DNA of 33,988 nt from a bacterium UBP8_UBA817 (lineage in GTDB: Bacteria; Margulisbacteria; Marinamargulisbacteria; SXXA01; SICP01), in contig CAMCZW010000017.1 in NCBI GenBank assembly GCA_945888435.1, positions 1 to 33,988 of the forward strand, written 5' to 3'. Position 1 is the first letter of the stretch, and every line of letters starts with the position of its first letter. This document shows positions 14,546-23,985 of the stretch, one piece after another. The position numbers and the translations under genes are program-made. Under the pieces are notes generated by a model. The model did not search any database. It worked only from the letters and a program-made list of their open reading frames with translations, and was not told the DNA's origin.

Positions 14546-16633
14546 TTAGGATTTTTTTGCTTTGAAGTAATTAGAAATTCCGTCCACGATGGAGTTGGCC
14601 AGGGTTTCTTTAAACGCCTCTTTTTGGATTTTTTTGAAGTCACCGCTATTGGTGAGGTAGAGCGGCTCGAGGAGGGTGGCGGGCATTTCGCTGTGATTGA
14701 GGACATAGAGCTGGGATTTTTTGACGCCGTTGTCTTTGGTTTTGAGGGCGTTGGTCATGCTTTCATGAAGGTGGTTGGCGAGCTCTCGGTCTTTGGGTTT
14801 GTAGTAATAGGTTTCGGTGCCTTCGATTTCTGGTTTGTACATGGAGTTGAAGTGGATGCTGACGAATATGTCGGCTTTGTTTTGGTTGGCCATTTCGGTA
14901 CGGGTGGAGAGGTTGGTATTGGTGTCGTCGGTGCGGGTCATGATGACATAGGCGCCTTTTTTAGTGAGCTTTTTTTCGACGCGTTTGGCGATTTCGAGGG
15001 TGAGGTTTTTTTCGAAAAATTCTCGTGAATGGATGGCCCCGGGGTCTCTACCGCCATGGCCAGCGTCGATGATAATGATTTTGGCCTGGAGAGGGCTTGG
15101 GATGGGTTTGATTTTAATTTGTTGTTCTCTGGGGCCGACTATCTTGAAATTAAGTTCGATATTGGATCCTTGAAGTTTATGGGTATCTAGCTCGACGTTT
15201 TTTTCGAGGTCGATGACGATGCGGGTTTGGAGAGGGAGCTCGGTGAATTGGGAGGTGCGGATTTGGCTATAGAGGATTGGGCTTTCGGACCGGATTAATT
15301 GAGGGAGTTTGCAGATGGTGTCGGGGATATCAATAATGAGTTTATTTTCGGCTTTGTATTTGCTTATGGAGTATTGGACGTTGCCTTTGGACTTGATGAT
15401 TACTTTTAAGGGCTCTTGGATGACCTCTGTGGTGCTTTTGTGGAAGCTGATTCGGAATCCATAATCTGTGAGGATTAGATTGGGATAGTCGGCATTCTGA
15501 GCTGCGGTGATTTCCATGTAGGACGTATTGGTTTTGGTGGTGGTGGTTTTAATGGATTCGATGATGGCGACGGGGTCATATAAGTTTTTTGCGAGAACTG
15601 ATTTGGTGTCAGGGAGTTGGATCGTATAGATCTTGGTTAAGTCATCGGATTGGATGGAGGGCCTTTCGATGGGGTAGGACGTGATGACCTGGATTTCGGG
15701 GCGATTGTCTTCGGTTTGGACGATGTTGATTTGTTTGATTTTGATGAGGACTTTGATGATGCGTTTTTCTCTGTCCCAGAAAGAGGCTAAATCGAGGGCA
15801 TTTAATGTGGATTTAATGGGGAAAAATAACTGGCCATTTTTGGAGATAATGGGATGCTCGATTTCCTTTTTGGTTTTGGAATTGGGGCCGGTAATGGTGA
15901 CGGAGGCAGTCTTTTTTGAGAATTCGATAATTTTATTGGCTTTGGTCAGGATGTAGCTGGTATCGGTTTCCTGGATGCTGATGTTTTCTTTTTGGAAGAC
16001 TTCTTTCAGATCAATGAATAGAACATCACCTTGATAGAAAAAATGGTCGGTAATGTCGTGAAGGGTTCTTCCAAATGAAATATAAAGCGGCTTGTCTGGA
16101 AGAAGTTTTGGGATTACATGATCATCCAGGGTGCTTGAGATTTCGGTGCCAGTGGAGGCAAGTAGGATGTTGGGGTGGTCCTGGGTGCCGATAGTTTGTT
16201 CTGCACGGATGCGTTTGGATGGGCTGATGGTGTAGCCATTTTCGGTGGGGCTGATGCTATAGCCGAGCATGCTAAGGGAAGTATCTAGGGGGACATAGAG
16301 GCTGTTTTCAAAAAATAAAGGCGGTTTATTGAAAAAGAAGGTGTCGCCATTGACCAGAACTTCGCGCATATACGGGGTGATGAGAAGGGTGATGCCTGAT
16401 TTTTTTTGGGTGAGGGTGAATTTATTGTCTTTATTGTTGATTTGAATCGACATGGGCGTAATTTGCTTGAGGGTATTTACGGAGATATAGGAAATGCCAT
16501 ATTCGGTCATGAGAGACGGATAGGGGGTGATGGATTTTCCTTGTACGTCGAGTGTCACCGAGAACGGGACCGGCTTCGCGTAGGTGGATGTGGCCAAGCA
16601 GATGGCGATGAAGAGGGTTAAAATTTTGTGCAT
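14546..16633 (-). CDS. Secreted N-acetylmuramoyl-L-alanine amidase with AMIN-type region
   Basis: The enzyme cleaves the amide between MurNAc and the stem peptide in the periplasm. The 695-residue protein has a Sec signal peptide (cleavage after about Ala19, STYA-KP). Two copper-amine-oxidase-N-like wall-associated segments follow (about 25-140 and 225-295), then an AMIN-like beta region (about 300-500). The C-terminal Amidase_3 domain starts near 520: zinc His in IIDAGHGG, Glu in FEKNLTLE, second His in SIHFNS and catalytic Glu in LLEPLYLTN, with TRTD as a further landmark. Related architectures act in cell separation. Its start lies 4 bp beyond the end of the ATPase gene upstream (16638), so the two are probably transcribed together. 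Confidence 0.9.
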   Translation of the reverse strand: MHKILTLFIAICLATSTYAKPVPFSVTLDVQGKSITPYPSLMTEYGISYISVNTLKQITPMSIQINNKDNKFTLTQKKSGITLLITPYMREVLVNGDTFFFNKPPLFFENSLYVPLDTSLSMLGYSISPTENGYTISPSKRIRAEQTIGTQDHPNILLASTGTEISSTLDDHVIPKLLPDKPLYISFGRTLHDITDHFFYQGDVLFIDLKEVFQKENISIQETDTSYILTKANKIIEFSKKTASVTITGPNSKTKKEIEHPIISKNGQLFFPIKSTLNALDLASFWDREKRIIKVLIKIKQINIVQTEDNRPEIQVITSYPIERPSIQSDDLTKIYTIQLPDTKSVLAKNLYDPVAIIESIKTTTTKTNTSYMEITAAQNADYPNLILTDYGFRISFHKSTTEVIQEPLKVIIKSKGNVQYSISKYKAENKLIIDIPDTICKLPQLIRSESPILYSQIRTSQFTELPLQTRIVIDLEKNVELDTHKLQGSNIELNFKIVGPREQQIKIKPIPSPLQAKIIIIDAGHGGRDPGAIHSREFFEKNLTLEIAKRVEKKLTKKGAYVIMTRTDDTNTNLSTRTEMANQNKADIFVSIHFNSMYKPEIEGTETYYYKPKDRELANHLHESMTNALKTKDNGVKKSQLYVLNHSEMPATLLEPLYLTNSGDFKKIQKEAFKETLANSIVDGISNYFKAKKS

Positions 16634-16637
16634 GATT

Positions 16638-17822
16638 TTAATCTGTCATTGATGGCATGATGCGTTTTATGAATTCTCCAAACAAGGGTACGGTAAATTG
16701 ATTGTCACCATGAGCTTGGCTAAAAATCATTCCTTTTTTGATTAATGTTGCTCTTACGGGGGCCACTTTTTGGACGTCTTTACTTAAGAGTGTTGCAATA
16801 TCTCCAGATCGATGGGGCCCTGGATCGAGTTCGGCCATTGCGCGGAGATATTTTTTTTCGTTGGCGGTTAGCCTGTCAAATCGAACACGGAAAAAACTGG
16901 CGTCTAATTCGGAAATGGCGAGAGCGGTTGCATGGTCGACATCTTCTTCTGTGATGGGAGATTTTGCTGCGGATTCCCAACTATGTTTCCCCCATTCTTG
17001 GAGAAAATATGGATAAGATTGTGTGTAATATAGAATTTTTGAGAGCGCTTCATTGGTATATTGGACATCTAGTTTGGCGGCCGGAGCGATTAATGCTTTC
17101 TTTGCTTCGGGGGTGGTGAGCGGGCCGATTTCGGGATATTCGAATAATCTTTCGGCATAGGATTTGGCTCGGCCAGCTTGACCGACTAATTGGGGAAGCC
17201 CTGCACCGATTAAAATGACAGGGAGTTGCTGTTGCGTGCATTTATGAATGGCCATGATTAACGCTCCGAACTGATCTTCGTCAATGTATTGAACCTCATC
17301 GATGAAGAGTACCAATGCTGTTTTGTGGTTTTTTGCGGCTTTTCCGATTTCGATTAATAGCGTGGCTAGGTCATATTCTAAATCTCCAGTGTCTGCTAAT
17401 CCGGCTTCCTTTTCCAGATCTAATCCAAATTCGATGTCATGGTAGGTGAGTTTCATTCCTGCGATAAAACTCCCTAAAATGCGGAGCATTCGCTTGACGG
17501 TTTCTTCAACATCTTTTGCTCGACTTAATTTTAGTAGGGCGGTTCTGAGTGCTGGAATTAAGAGTGCGGGTAATGATCTTTTTTCTGGGGTTTCTACGAA
17601 TAAGGTCATGAATCCTTTAGTGTCTGCTTCTTGGGACATTCTTGTCAGTAATACTGTTTTTCCGACGCCGCGTAACCCCACGCATAAAAATCCTCGTGAA
17701 GATAGCCCGTTTCGACATCGATCTAGTGCAATGCTGACCTTTTCGATAATGTCGCTTCTTCCGGCAAGTTCGGGTGGAATTGTTCCGGCTCCGGGGGCAT
17801 AAGGGTTGATTCTTGGGTCCAT
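16638..17822 (-). CDS. Orc1/Cdc6-like AAA+ ATPase with C-terminal winged helix
   Basis: The 394-residue protein has the AAA_16/Orc1-type order NPYAPG, ELAGRSDII, Walker A GLRGVGKT (49-56), Walker B LVLFIDEVQYID (Asp-Glu at 175-176), and a sensor strand VILIGAGLP. The C-terminal winged helix includes HRSGDIATLL and ATLIKKGMIF. Proteins of this kind occur scattered in bacterial chromosomes, and their role is not settled; DNA or protein remodelling is an inference from the fold. No transmembrane segment is present. An inverted repeat and a probable promoter lie immediately upstream, with almost no leader. It sits just before the amidase gene, probably in one transcript. Confidence 0.8.
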   Translation of the reverse strand: MDPRINPYAPGAGTIPPELAGRSDIIEKVSIALDRCRNGLSSRGFLCVGLRGVGKTVLLTRMSQEADTKGFMTLFVETPEKRSLPALLIPALRTALLKLSRAKDVEETVKRMLRILGSFIAGMKLTYHDIEFGLDLEKEAGLADTGDLEYDLATLLIEIGKAAKNHKTALVLFIDEVQYIDEDQFGALIMAIHKCTQQQLPVILIGAGLPQLVGQAGRAKSYAERLFEYPEIGPLTTPEAKKALIAPAAKLDVQYTNEALSKILYYTQSYPYFLQEWGKHSWESAAKSPITEEDVDHATALAISELDASFFRVRFDRLTANEKKYLRAMAELDPGPHRSGDIATLLSKDVQKVAPVRATLIKKGMIFSQAHGDNQFTVPLFGEFIKRIMPSMTD

Positions 17823-17831
17823 GTATATTGA

Positions 17832-17871
17832 GTTTACTATAGTTTATTAAAAAATACTAAACTGTAGTAAC
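17832..17871 (-). promoter_or_regulatory. Inverted-repeat operator and promoter of the ATPase gene
   Basis: The arms GTTTACTATAGTTTA (17832-17846) and TAAACTGTAGTAAC (17858-17871) form an imperfect inverted repeat around an 11-bp A/T spacer. On the - strand the inner arm holds TATAGT (17836-17841), a good -10. Transcription would then start only about 7 nt before the ATG at 17822, giving a nearly leaderless mRNA. No good -35 is visible, as in operator-controlled or activator-dependent promoters. Confidence 0.5.
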
Positions 17872-17896
17872 CTTGTTATACTTAGGCTGCTTTTTA

Positions 17897-20800
17897 TTAA
17901 AAATTGAGAACTCCTTTGAGAATTATACCGGTAATATCGTAGCTATTTTCTTCGTGGATATTATCTTTGATTGATTTGATGTGACCTTCTGCGGTAATCG
18001 TGAAGTTGTCGATGTAGGGGCTGTTGGTGAGGGGGAAGACGATATTGGCGCTGATACTGCCCGTTTGGGTGGAATAATCTTGCTCGGACACTTGGCTTTG
18101 GATGATTTCGCCAGTACCACTTTCCTGGATGTTTCTGGCCAGTGTGTTTAAGTCGACCCCTTTGGTTTGGGAGAGGGTATGCTCGACTTTGACATTGAAG
18201 TTTTTGGAGCGGAAAAGGTCATATTTAGTGACGGCGGTGACAGATGTGCTTTTGCCTTTGGAGCCATTTTTTTGTTCAGTTTGTCTGAACTCTGAATCTA
18301 TTGCTAGTGAGAGGGATGTGAATGGGCGGTATTTTACCCCGACGAGTGCGCCGGTTTGGGTGATGGTATTAACGATGCTGTTTGAGGTGGTGATCAGTTC
18401 TAGAATTGAAGTGGATCTGCCGCCGATGGAGAGGTCTATTCTTGCGAATGTTTTAAATGTGAATCGGGCATTAACGGTTTCTTCGAGGCTATAGAGTTTG
18501 GATGCGCTTAGTGGCGTGGTGGGCAACCCTAATTGGCTTTCGATGTCGTCGATGCCGACATTGATGCTGGGGGATTTGAACTGAGCGACGCGGTTTCGTT
18601 GGTAACTGGTGTCGATGTCTAGGATTTTGATGGGGCTAAATCCGAGGCCAACTCCACCGTTTAAAATTGATTTGAGAATTGTCCCTGATGCTGAGCTGGC
18701 AATGTTTTTTCTGGAATAGACTTCGTTACCTGAGGTGACGGTTCCGGTGAGTCTGAATAAATTGAATGGGGTGTAGTCTCCGTTAACTGTGATGTAATGC
18801 CTTTCGCTAGAATCCTCTGTAAATACGGGAGCCTTGGTGATGAGATTAGTATAGTCGGTTGATGTCCTTGATCTAATGGTGCGGTCTAATTTTTCTTCGA
18901 TAGACAAATTGAATATCCCCACATCTCTACCGGCCCAACGATTGAGGTTGGTGCGGATATGGCGGGGTTTAAGGGTTAGTTTTTGATAACGTTTACTGAT
19001 GGGATTGCCTTCGATGACGACGTTGGATGTGGCGAAATTGGAGACGAGCCGATCTTCTCTTTCTTCTGTATATTCTTCGAGGCTTAAGACATAGGTGAGG
19101 TGTTTTAAAATGGGCCACTCGCTATCGACGACTACGTCTCCCCCATACTTAGCGGTTTCTCGAGAGTTAACGTTTTTGGACGTGGTGGTGGAGTTGATAA
19201 TGCTTTCTCCGCTTGAATTGGTGGCGTCATAGAATGTTCGCTTGAGAGCGATGCCCAGGAGTGGTTCGAAATTGTTAAAACTGATTTTGGTGTCGTCGAA
19301 TTCGGTGCTGGAAGTCTTGTTGTTTTTTTCGATGGTGTTGATGCGGGTGCTGTAGGTGAAAAAGCTGTTGTTAAGCGTTTTACTGATGATGTTTTTTTGG
19401 CTCATTCCATACTGAAGAAGCAGTCCTTTTGGACTAAATCTGCTGATTTCAAATAAATTGGTTTGGTTGAGTTCTCCGCTTTGGCTTGAAATCGGGCTTT
19501 GTTCTTCTTTTCGGTTGAATTGATAGTGAGTATTTAACCAAGATGTAGGGTCGAATTTGAGGTCGTAAAGTAAGTTTTTGACTTCATTGGCGGTTTTGGT
19601 ATTACTGGTGCCGACTCGGGTTTCTGTTTCGATAGTGTCTAGGCTGTACTGCAATTGATTTTTGAATAGCGAGTTGGGAATGACCCAGATACTGGCTGCA
19701 TATCCGGTATTGGTTCTGATGGATTCTCGTTGTTGTTGATCTGTTGTTCTTGCCGTATTGAGGTAGAGAGACGGATCCAAGGATATATTTCCTAAATATT
19801 TCATTTTTTTGAATCGAATCGAACTGTTGTAGCCAAAGTTATTGATATCGGTTTCGGTGAGATTGATTTTGTCTAAATAGTCGGATTGAGAATTGGACAT
19901 TTTGTAGCTTAGGGTATTCCTGAAAAAATTGGGGCCGAAGTGAGTGCTTAAGTCAAACTCCGTAGTTTGATTGTCGATTGAGTGGGTGGCTTCATCGGCT
20001 TTTCGGTCTTGAACTTGAGTGAATAGTCTGGCGCTGACAGCGTTGTCGAATGTATCAAATAGTGAAAACCGGGCGCCGGCCTTGATGTCTTCGTCATTGA
20101 GATAAATGTTTTCATCAAGCCCTGAACTTTTGAGGGTTTTTTGGTTGAGGTAATCAAGCCTGTAGGACTCGTTTTGGGTGGGCATGAATTTTATGGATCC
20201 GTTGAGGATGGTTGTTCCTTTGGCCTCCTGGATTTCGCCAATGGGGACGAAGTCTTTGTCGATGGTTTTGTAGTTGGCATTGGCTTCTATCTTTTCGCTT
20301 TTATAAGCGGTGGCCACTTTTGTTGCGAGTTTATATCCTGAATTTTGACCGGCTTGGGTTCCTCCCGTTGTGAAAAACTCATAGCTGGTGCGGATGATAT
20401 GGTTTTTACTTGGATTAATGTCTTTAAATCTGATCGTCCCGTTGCGATAGTTGATGAAATAGTTTTTATCTTTGGTGAGGATATTGCTAATAAAGCCGTC
20501 TTCGATGGTGACTGTTTCGGAGTTTTCAACCAGATTTTGCCGACCAATGACATAGTTGTGATTGAGGATGCCGTTACCCACAAACACAGAGCTGGTCGCG
20601 ACACGGGGTTTTGAAAAATTATGGTCGGCAGCGGCGATTTCTGCGGAGACTTCCCAGTTTTTGTTGATTTTGCTTCCGGCGGTGACACCGATCATGCTCT
20701 GCTCGATATTTCCTTCGTCGGGGGTGGTTTGAGGCGTGTATTCATAAAAAATGGTGGCGCGGTTATCCTCATCGGGATATTGGGTTAATTGGGATTGAAA

Positions 20801-23065
20801 GTTGCCACTATCATTTTGGGTTAAAAATTTGAGCTGAATTTGGACTCCAGGGTTATCACTTAGCTCATCGTATTTGATGACATAATCGATGTTTTGGACG
20901 AGTCTGATGAAGCTGTTTCCGGCATTTTCAATGCCATTGATGGGGCCGTAGAGTCTGATTTCAGAAATACTATTATTTTTGATGGGGGTGTCTCTGAGGT
21001 TTAATTCGGCTTCGGTGTACCATGCTCCATTTTTACCTTGAAGGGTGCTGAAGGTGTAGTTGGTGCTATAGCTTTTAATGAATGAATACGTGACGCTGAG
21101 CGTTGGGCTGGTAGGCGGAGCGACGCCTAGGATTCTAATTTGTCCTTTATAGGCGTTTTCGATGGTGACTGGGATGTTTGTGGTTCCGGCCATCACAATG
21201 ACATCTTTGGACGGGACAATGGGGTAGTTGATGAGGGTGATGATGTTGGTGGTGGTGGGTTTGGGAATATTGGTTTGGGTGATGGTGGTGAGGACCGTTT
21301 GTTCATCTGATTTTACGGATTCGCTTAAGTACGAGATCCCGACTGTGAATGGGGATTCTTTCACGTCTTTTAAGATCGTGGTGCTTTCGATGGATTGATA
21401 GTCGATACTGATAATAGTGGGGTATTGGATTTTATACCTAAAAATAATGCGGCCACCCACATAATCCATGTCATAGTCGATGCTGTTTTTCATCAGGATA
21501 TCGTTGGCATAAACGACTTCAGTACCCTCTAGAAGTTGGGTTTTGGCTAAGGTGTAAGGGCCTACGGAATTATTGCCGATGAGAGTTTCTAAATGATTAG
21601 TTGTTTTGTAATAGTCATAGACGATGCTGAGTTTGTCGGATTCTGAGAGATCGGTGGAAGTGAGGACGAGTTTCCCTTTTTGGTTTTTGATGACGTAGTG
21701 CTTGTTTCGAGTGAGTTCTCGGCCGTTTAGCAGGACTTTCTCTGAACTGGGTTTGATGGATTGGAAGGCTAAGTCAAATTCTGTCGGGTTTTCATTTGCA
21801 GATGGCGACATGGGTCTTGGCCATAATATTTCTGCTTTAGTAATACTTAATAACTTAACTTCATCGGGGCTGTCATGAGTCCATTTAAATTGTGCGCCGC
21901 TAAAGTTTTTTCTAGAGAGCGCGGGGATAAAGTCTTCGATGGGATTGGTGAACTCGTAGATGATTTTGATGAAGTCTGTGGTTTGAGGTGTGATGGCGAT
22001 GAATTTGATGATTCCTTCATAGTAATTGACGGTAAAATCGCTTCCTTCGTTTAATCGTCTGTTATTAAAATACAGGCGAATCGACCCTTCCAAAATCGAT
22101 CTGTTTTGAAGGCGTAATTCTTTTTGACCACTACCGAAGGTTTCCATTTTTTGGGGATCTGACCGTTGGCGACCGGTGGCGACGATGGCCTCCCAGTTAT
22201 CGCTATACGATGTGGCCTTGACCCCATTTAATGATTTATTTACGTTGATGAATTCACCGTTTCTAAATTGAGCGTCTAACTGATGAAAGGTGAGCTCTGA
22301 TTTATCGTATTTAACCTTAATATCATATAGTCCTGGGAAATCGGGTTCTTGTTGGACGTCGTAGTGAACGGATAGTTTTTCGTTAATTTGGCCATCAATC
22401 CCAATTTGGTACCTAATATTCAGCCTTGGGGCGCCGATGAGGACGTCGTTAGGGAGTTTACGGAAAATAGGGTCGTTTCGGATAGTATCCCAGCGTTTGT
22501 CGGAGACGGTTTTTGGGCTGTAATCCCGCATGCTGAGTTTGGTTTCATAAAATCCATTGATGTCTAAGTTGAAGTTTTTTGGGAGTTCAGGATATTCGTA
22601 TTCTGGCTTGTCCTGTTTCATTAGGCTGAAGAGTTTTTTACTGTAAGACTCGGGTACCGTGACTGTGGATGCGGTTGGGAGCGAGAGGTCCTTGGATATA
22701 CCGACTTCGTCGATACTCTGGGAGCTTGTTGGGATGGGGGTGGTGAAGGTCATTGCCGGGTTTACGACGCCGGTTTTAAATGGCGGTGGAGGGGTGTCGC
22801 TTTCGTATTCGGTGACGGTGTCTTTGTGGACCCAACCCATTGGTCCTTCTAGGGTATTTATTTGGATGTAGTTGTCTTTTTCGTCGATGACATTAAAGTA
22901 AATGCCTTGATAGGTGGTGTAGATTAATTTGGCGTTTTCGGTGGGCGCCTCGACGATTTTAATGAAGGGTTTAATTACTCGGACGTATTTCGGGGTGGCC
23001 CATGTAGGAAAGGCGACGACGAGTAACGCCAATAGGATGACTGAAAAATAATTATTTTGACGCAC
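17897..23065 (-). CDS. Giant SH3b-containing outer-membrane beta-barrel protein
   Basis: The 1722-residue protein has a signal peptide (cleavage after about Ala23) and an SH3b-like domain (about 26-86, ending GWVHKDTV). A proline-rich linker follows, then a long run of repeated beta-sandwich units. The units share a pattern of R/V-x-L-x-x-N-x-x-L, then YxVxYxxGxIxF, then I-x-Y-x-Y/F; clear copies are near residues 335-395, 450-510 and 530-580, and a divergent one near 845-915. The last 750 residues are amphipathic beta strands with many charged turns, and the protein ends GIILKGVLNF, with the terminal Phe typical of barrel insertion. This layout recalls SprA-like translocon barrels and other giant surface barrels, but no specific family is recognised. 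Its start overlaps the upstream lipoprotein gene by 14 nt. Confidence 0.7.
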   Translation of the reverse strand: MRQNNYFSVILLALLVVAFPTWATPKYVRVIKPFIKIVEAPTENAKLIYTTYQGIYFNVIDEKDNYIQINTLEGPMGWVHKDTVTEYESDTPPPPFKTGVVNPAMTFTTPIPTSSQSIDEVGISKDLSLPTASTVTVPESYSKKLFSLMKQDKPEYEYPELPKNFNLDINGFYETKLSMRDYSPKTVSDKRWDTIRNDPIFRKLPNDVLIGAPRLNIRYQIGIDGQINEKLSVHYDVQQEPDFPGLYDIKVKYDKSELTFHQLDAQFRNGEFINVNKSLNGVKATSYSDNWEAIVATGRQRSDPQKMETFGSGQKELRLQNRSILEGSIRLYFNNRRLNEGSDFTVNYYEGIIKFIAITPQTTDFIKIIYEFTNPIEDFIPALSRKNFSGAQFKWTHDSPDEVKLLSITKAEILWPRPMSPSANENPTEFDLAFQSIKPSSEKVLLNGRELTRNKHYVIKNQKGKLVLTSTDLSESDKLSIVYDYYKTTNHLETLIGNNSVGPYTLAKTQLLEGTEVVYANDILMKNSIDYDMDYVGGRIIFRYKIQYPTIISIDYQSIESTTILKDVKESPFTVGISYLSESVKSDEQTVLTTITQTNIPKPTTTNIITLINYPIVPSKDVIVMAGTTNIPVTIENAYKGQIRILGVAPPTSPTLSVTYSFIKSYSTNYTFSTLQGKNGAWYTEAELNLRDTPIKNNSISEIRLYGPINGIENAGNSFIRLVQNIDYVIKYDELSDNPGVQIQLKFLTQNDSGNFQSQLTQYPDEDNRATIFYEYTPQTTPDEGNIEQSMIGVTAGSKINKNWEVSAEIAAADHNFSKPRVATSSVFVGNGILNHNYVIGRQNLVENSETVTIEDGFISNILTKDKNYFINYRNGTIRFKDINPSKNHIIRTSYEFFTTGGTQAGQNSGYKLATKVATAYKSEKIEANANYKTIDKDFVPIGEIQEAKGTTILNGSIKFMPTQNESYRLDYLNQKTLKSSGLDENIYLNDEDIKAGARFSLFDTFDNAVSARLFTQVQDRKADEATHSIDNQTTEFDLSTHFGPNFFRNTLSYKMSNSQSDYLDKINLTETDINNFGYNSSIRFKKMKYLGNISLDPSLYLNTARTTDQQQRESIRTNTGYAASIWVIPNSLFKNQLQYSLDTIETETRVGTSNTKTANEVKNLLYDLKFDPTSWLNTHYQFNRKEEQSPISSQSGELNQTNLFEISRFSPKGLLLQYGMSQKNIISKTLNNSFFTYSTRINTIEKNNKTSSTEFDDTKISFNNFEPLLGIALKRTFYDATNSSGESIINSTTTSKNVNSRETAKYGGDVVVDSEWPILKHLTYVLSLEEYTEEREDRLVSNFATSNVVIEGNPISKRYQKLTLKPRHIRTNLNRWAGRDVGIFNLSIEEKLDRTIRSRTSTDYTNLITKAPVFTEDSSERHYITVNGDYTPFNLFRLTGTVTSGNEVYSRKNIASSASGTILKSILNGGVGLGFSPIKILDIDTSYQRNRVAQFKSPSINVGIDDIESQLGLPTTPLSASKLYSLEETVNARFTFKTFARIDLSIGGRSTSILELITTSNSIVNTITQTGALVGVKYRPFTSLSLAIDSEFRQTEQKNGSKGKSTSVTAVTKYDLFRSKNFNVKVEHTLSQTKGVDLNTLARNIQESGTGEIIQSQVSEQDYSTQTGSISANIVFPLTNSPYIDNFTITAEGHIKSIKDNIHEENSYDITGIILKGVLNF

Positions 23066-23984
23066 TTTTGAGGGCTGCTTCGGTAGCTTTTATGAGGAGT
23101 GCTTTTCCTTTGTCTGTGAGCCAGGGATAAGACTTGGTTTTAAGTGTACTGAGGGCTTCTTTTGGATTGGCTCTAAATAAGTCGTAGAGAGTCAGTAATT
23201 GAACTTCCTGGGGGCTGCTAAAGACAAAGCTTGGGAGGTCATATTTGAATTTTGGCGTTTTATTGTCTGGCAGTGTGAGTTTGAGTGCGTAGAAAGTGTC
23301 TAGTGAATAAAACTGTGAGAGCTCTGAGAAGTAATTGGGGATGTCGATGACGGCTTTGTCGAGAGTAAGGGATGCGCTGAAGAGGGTTGCTAAAAAGGTG
23401 TCATAGTCGGTAATTTCTCCAACGGTGACGAGGGCATTTTTGGAGACGGTTTTGTCATCGATGATTTTGAGTTTGTAGGAGGACGCATCTGTAAATGCGC
23501 TGATGCGATAAAAAGGTGATCCGCGTTTAATTTTTTTGCTGTCGATGCTCCAGAGTTGGGATTTGGCATCGAAGCTGGCTTTGCTCCATTTAAAATCGGA
23601 GGCTCCGGTGAGCGTGACTCCATCTGGCCTAAATGCCGTTGAGATATATTCACCGATTGAGACGGTAGGAGTTTTGGCGGTTTTTTGGAGAGGCTCTCTC
23701 TTTTTTAAGATCGCTTTGCCTGAGGATTCTTGATTGGCTCTTCCGCTTGCATCAATTTGGGAAACATCAATAAAAATCGTCATTTCCTGGAGGGTCCAAG
23801 GTGGTGCTGTTTTGCCTGTGGGGTCCGTGAGCTTGACGGTATAGACGATGTCAAAGGTGGGGGATTCTGAAGATTTAGGGGCTTCTTGGATGACTTTTCC
23901 GCAGCCGGTTAAGCCAAAGCTTATGCACAGGATGGTGATAAAAAGAGGGCGTGTGCGATACGCCCCGACGGGGTTTTTGGACAT
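23052..23984 (-). CDS. Lipoprotein, operon partner of the giant outer-membrane protein
   Basis: I place the start at the ATG of 23984, one base after the stop of the upstream gene, giving 310 residues. The N-terminus is MSKNPVGAYRTRPLF followed by a hydrophobic core and lipobox LTGC (Cys28). In-frame starts further upstream (24005, 24041) would overlap the previous gene. The basic n-region VGAYRTRP is encoded by a GC-rich palindrome of REP type (see the repeat entry). The mature part is beta-rich (FDIVYTVKLTDPTG) with an alpha-helical C-terminal third that looks like helical repeats (LLTLYDLFRANPKEALSTLK). No known family is recognised. The 14-nt overlap with the barrel gene suggests the two proteins work together at the envelope. 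Confidence 0.65.
   Translation of the reverse strand: MSKNPVGAYRTRPLFITILCISFGLTGCGKVIQEAPKSSESPTFDIVYTVKLTDPTGKTAPPWTLQEMTIFIDVSQIDASGRANQESSGKAILKKREPLQKTAKTPTVSIGEYISTAFRPDGVTLTGASDFKWSKASFDAKSQLWSIDSKKIKRGSPFYRISAFTDASSYKLKIIDDKTVSKNALVTVGEITDYDTFLATLFSASLTLDKAVIDIPNYFSELSQFYSLDTFYALKLTLPDNKTPKFKYDLPSFVFSSPQEVQLLTLYDLFRANPKEALSTLKTKSYPWLTDKGKALLIKATEAALKSASK
23949..23977. repeat. REP-like palindrome inside the lipoprotein signal sequence
   Basis: On the - strand the segment reads CCCCGTCGGGGCGTATCGCA and then CACGCCC. GGGCGT and ACGCCC pair around GTGCGAT, and CCCC/GGGG forms a second small stem. It resembles the widespread GTAGGGGCGTATCGCATACG repeats, which when translated give the peptide VGAYRxRP. 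Here it is in frame and supplies the positive n-region of a signal peptide. Confidence 0.5.
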
Positions 23985-23985
23985 C

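Noticed and set aside
14624..15028. 134-codon open frame on the + strand opposite the amidase domain
   Set aside because: It mirrors the catalytic domain of a clear amidase; the frame stays open because of the codon bias of the real gene.
18102..18494. 130-codon + strand frame opposite the giant barrel gene
   Set aside because: It lies fully inside the strand-rich C-terminal region of the long gene and has no independent signals.
23961..23978. CCCC-GAC-GGGG followed by five Ts, like a + strand terminator
   Set aside because: It lies inside a - strand coding region with no + strand gene ending nearby; it is better read as part of the REP-like palindrome.
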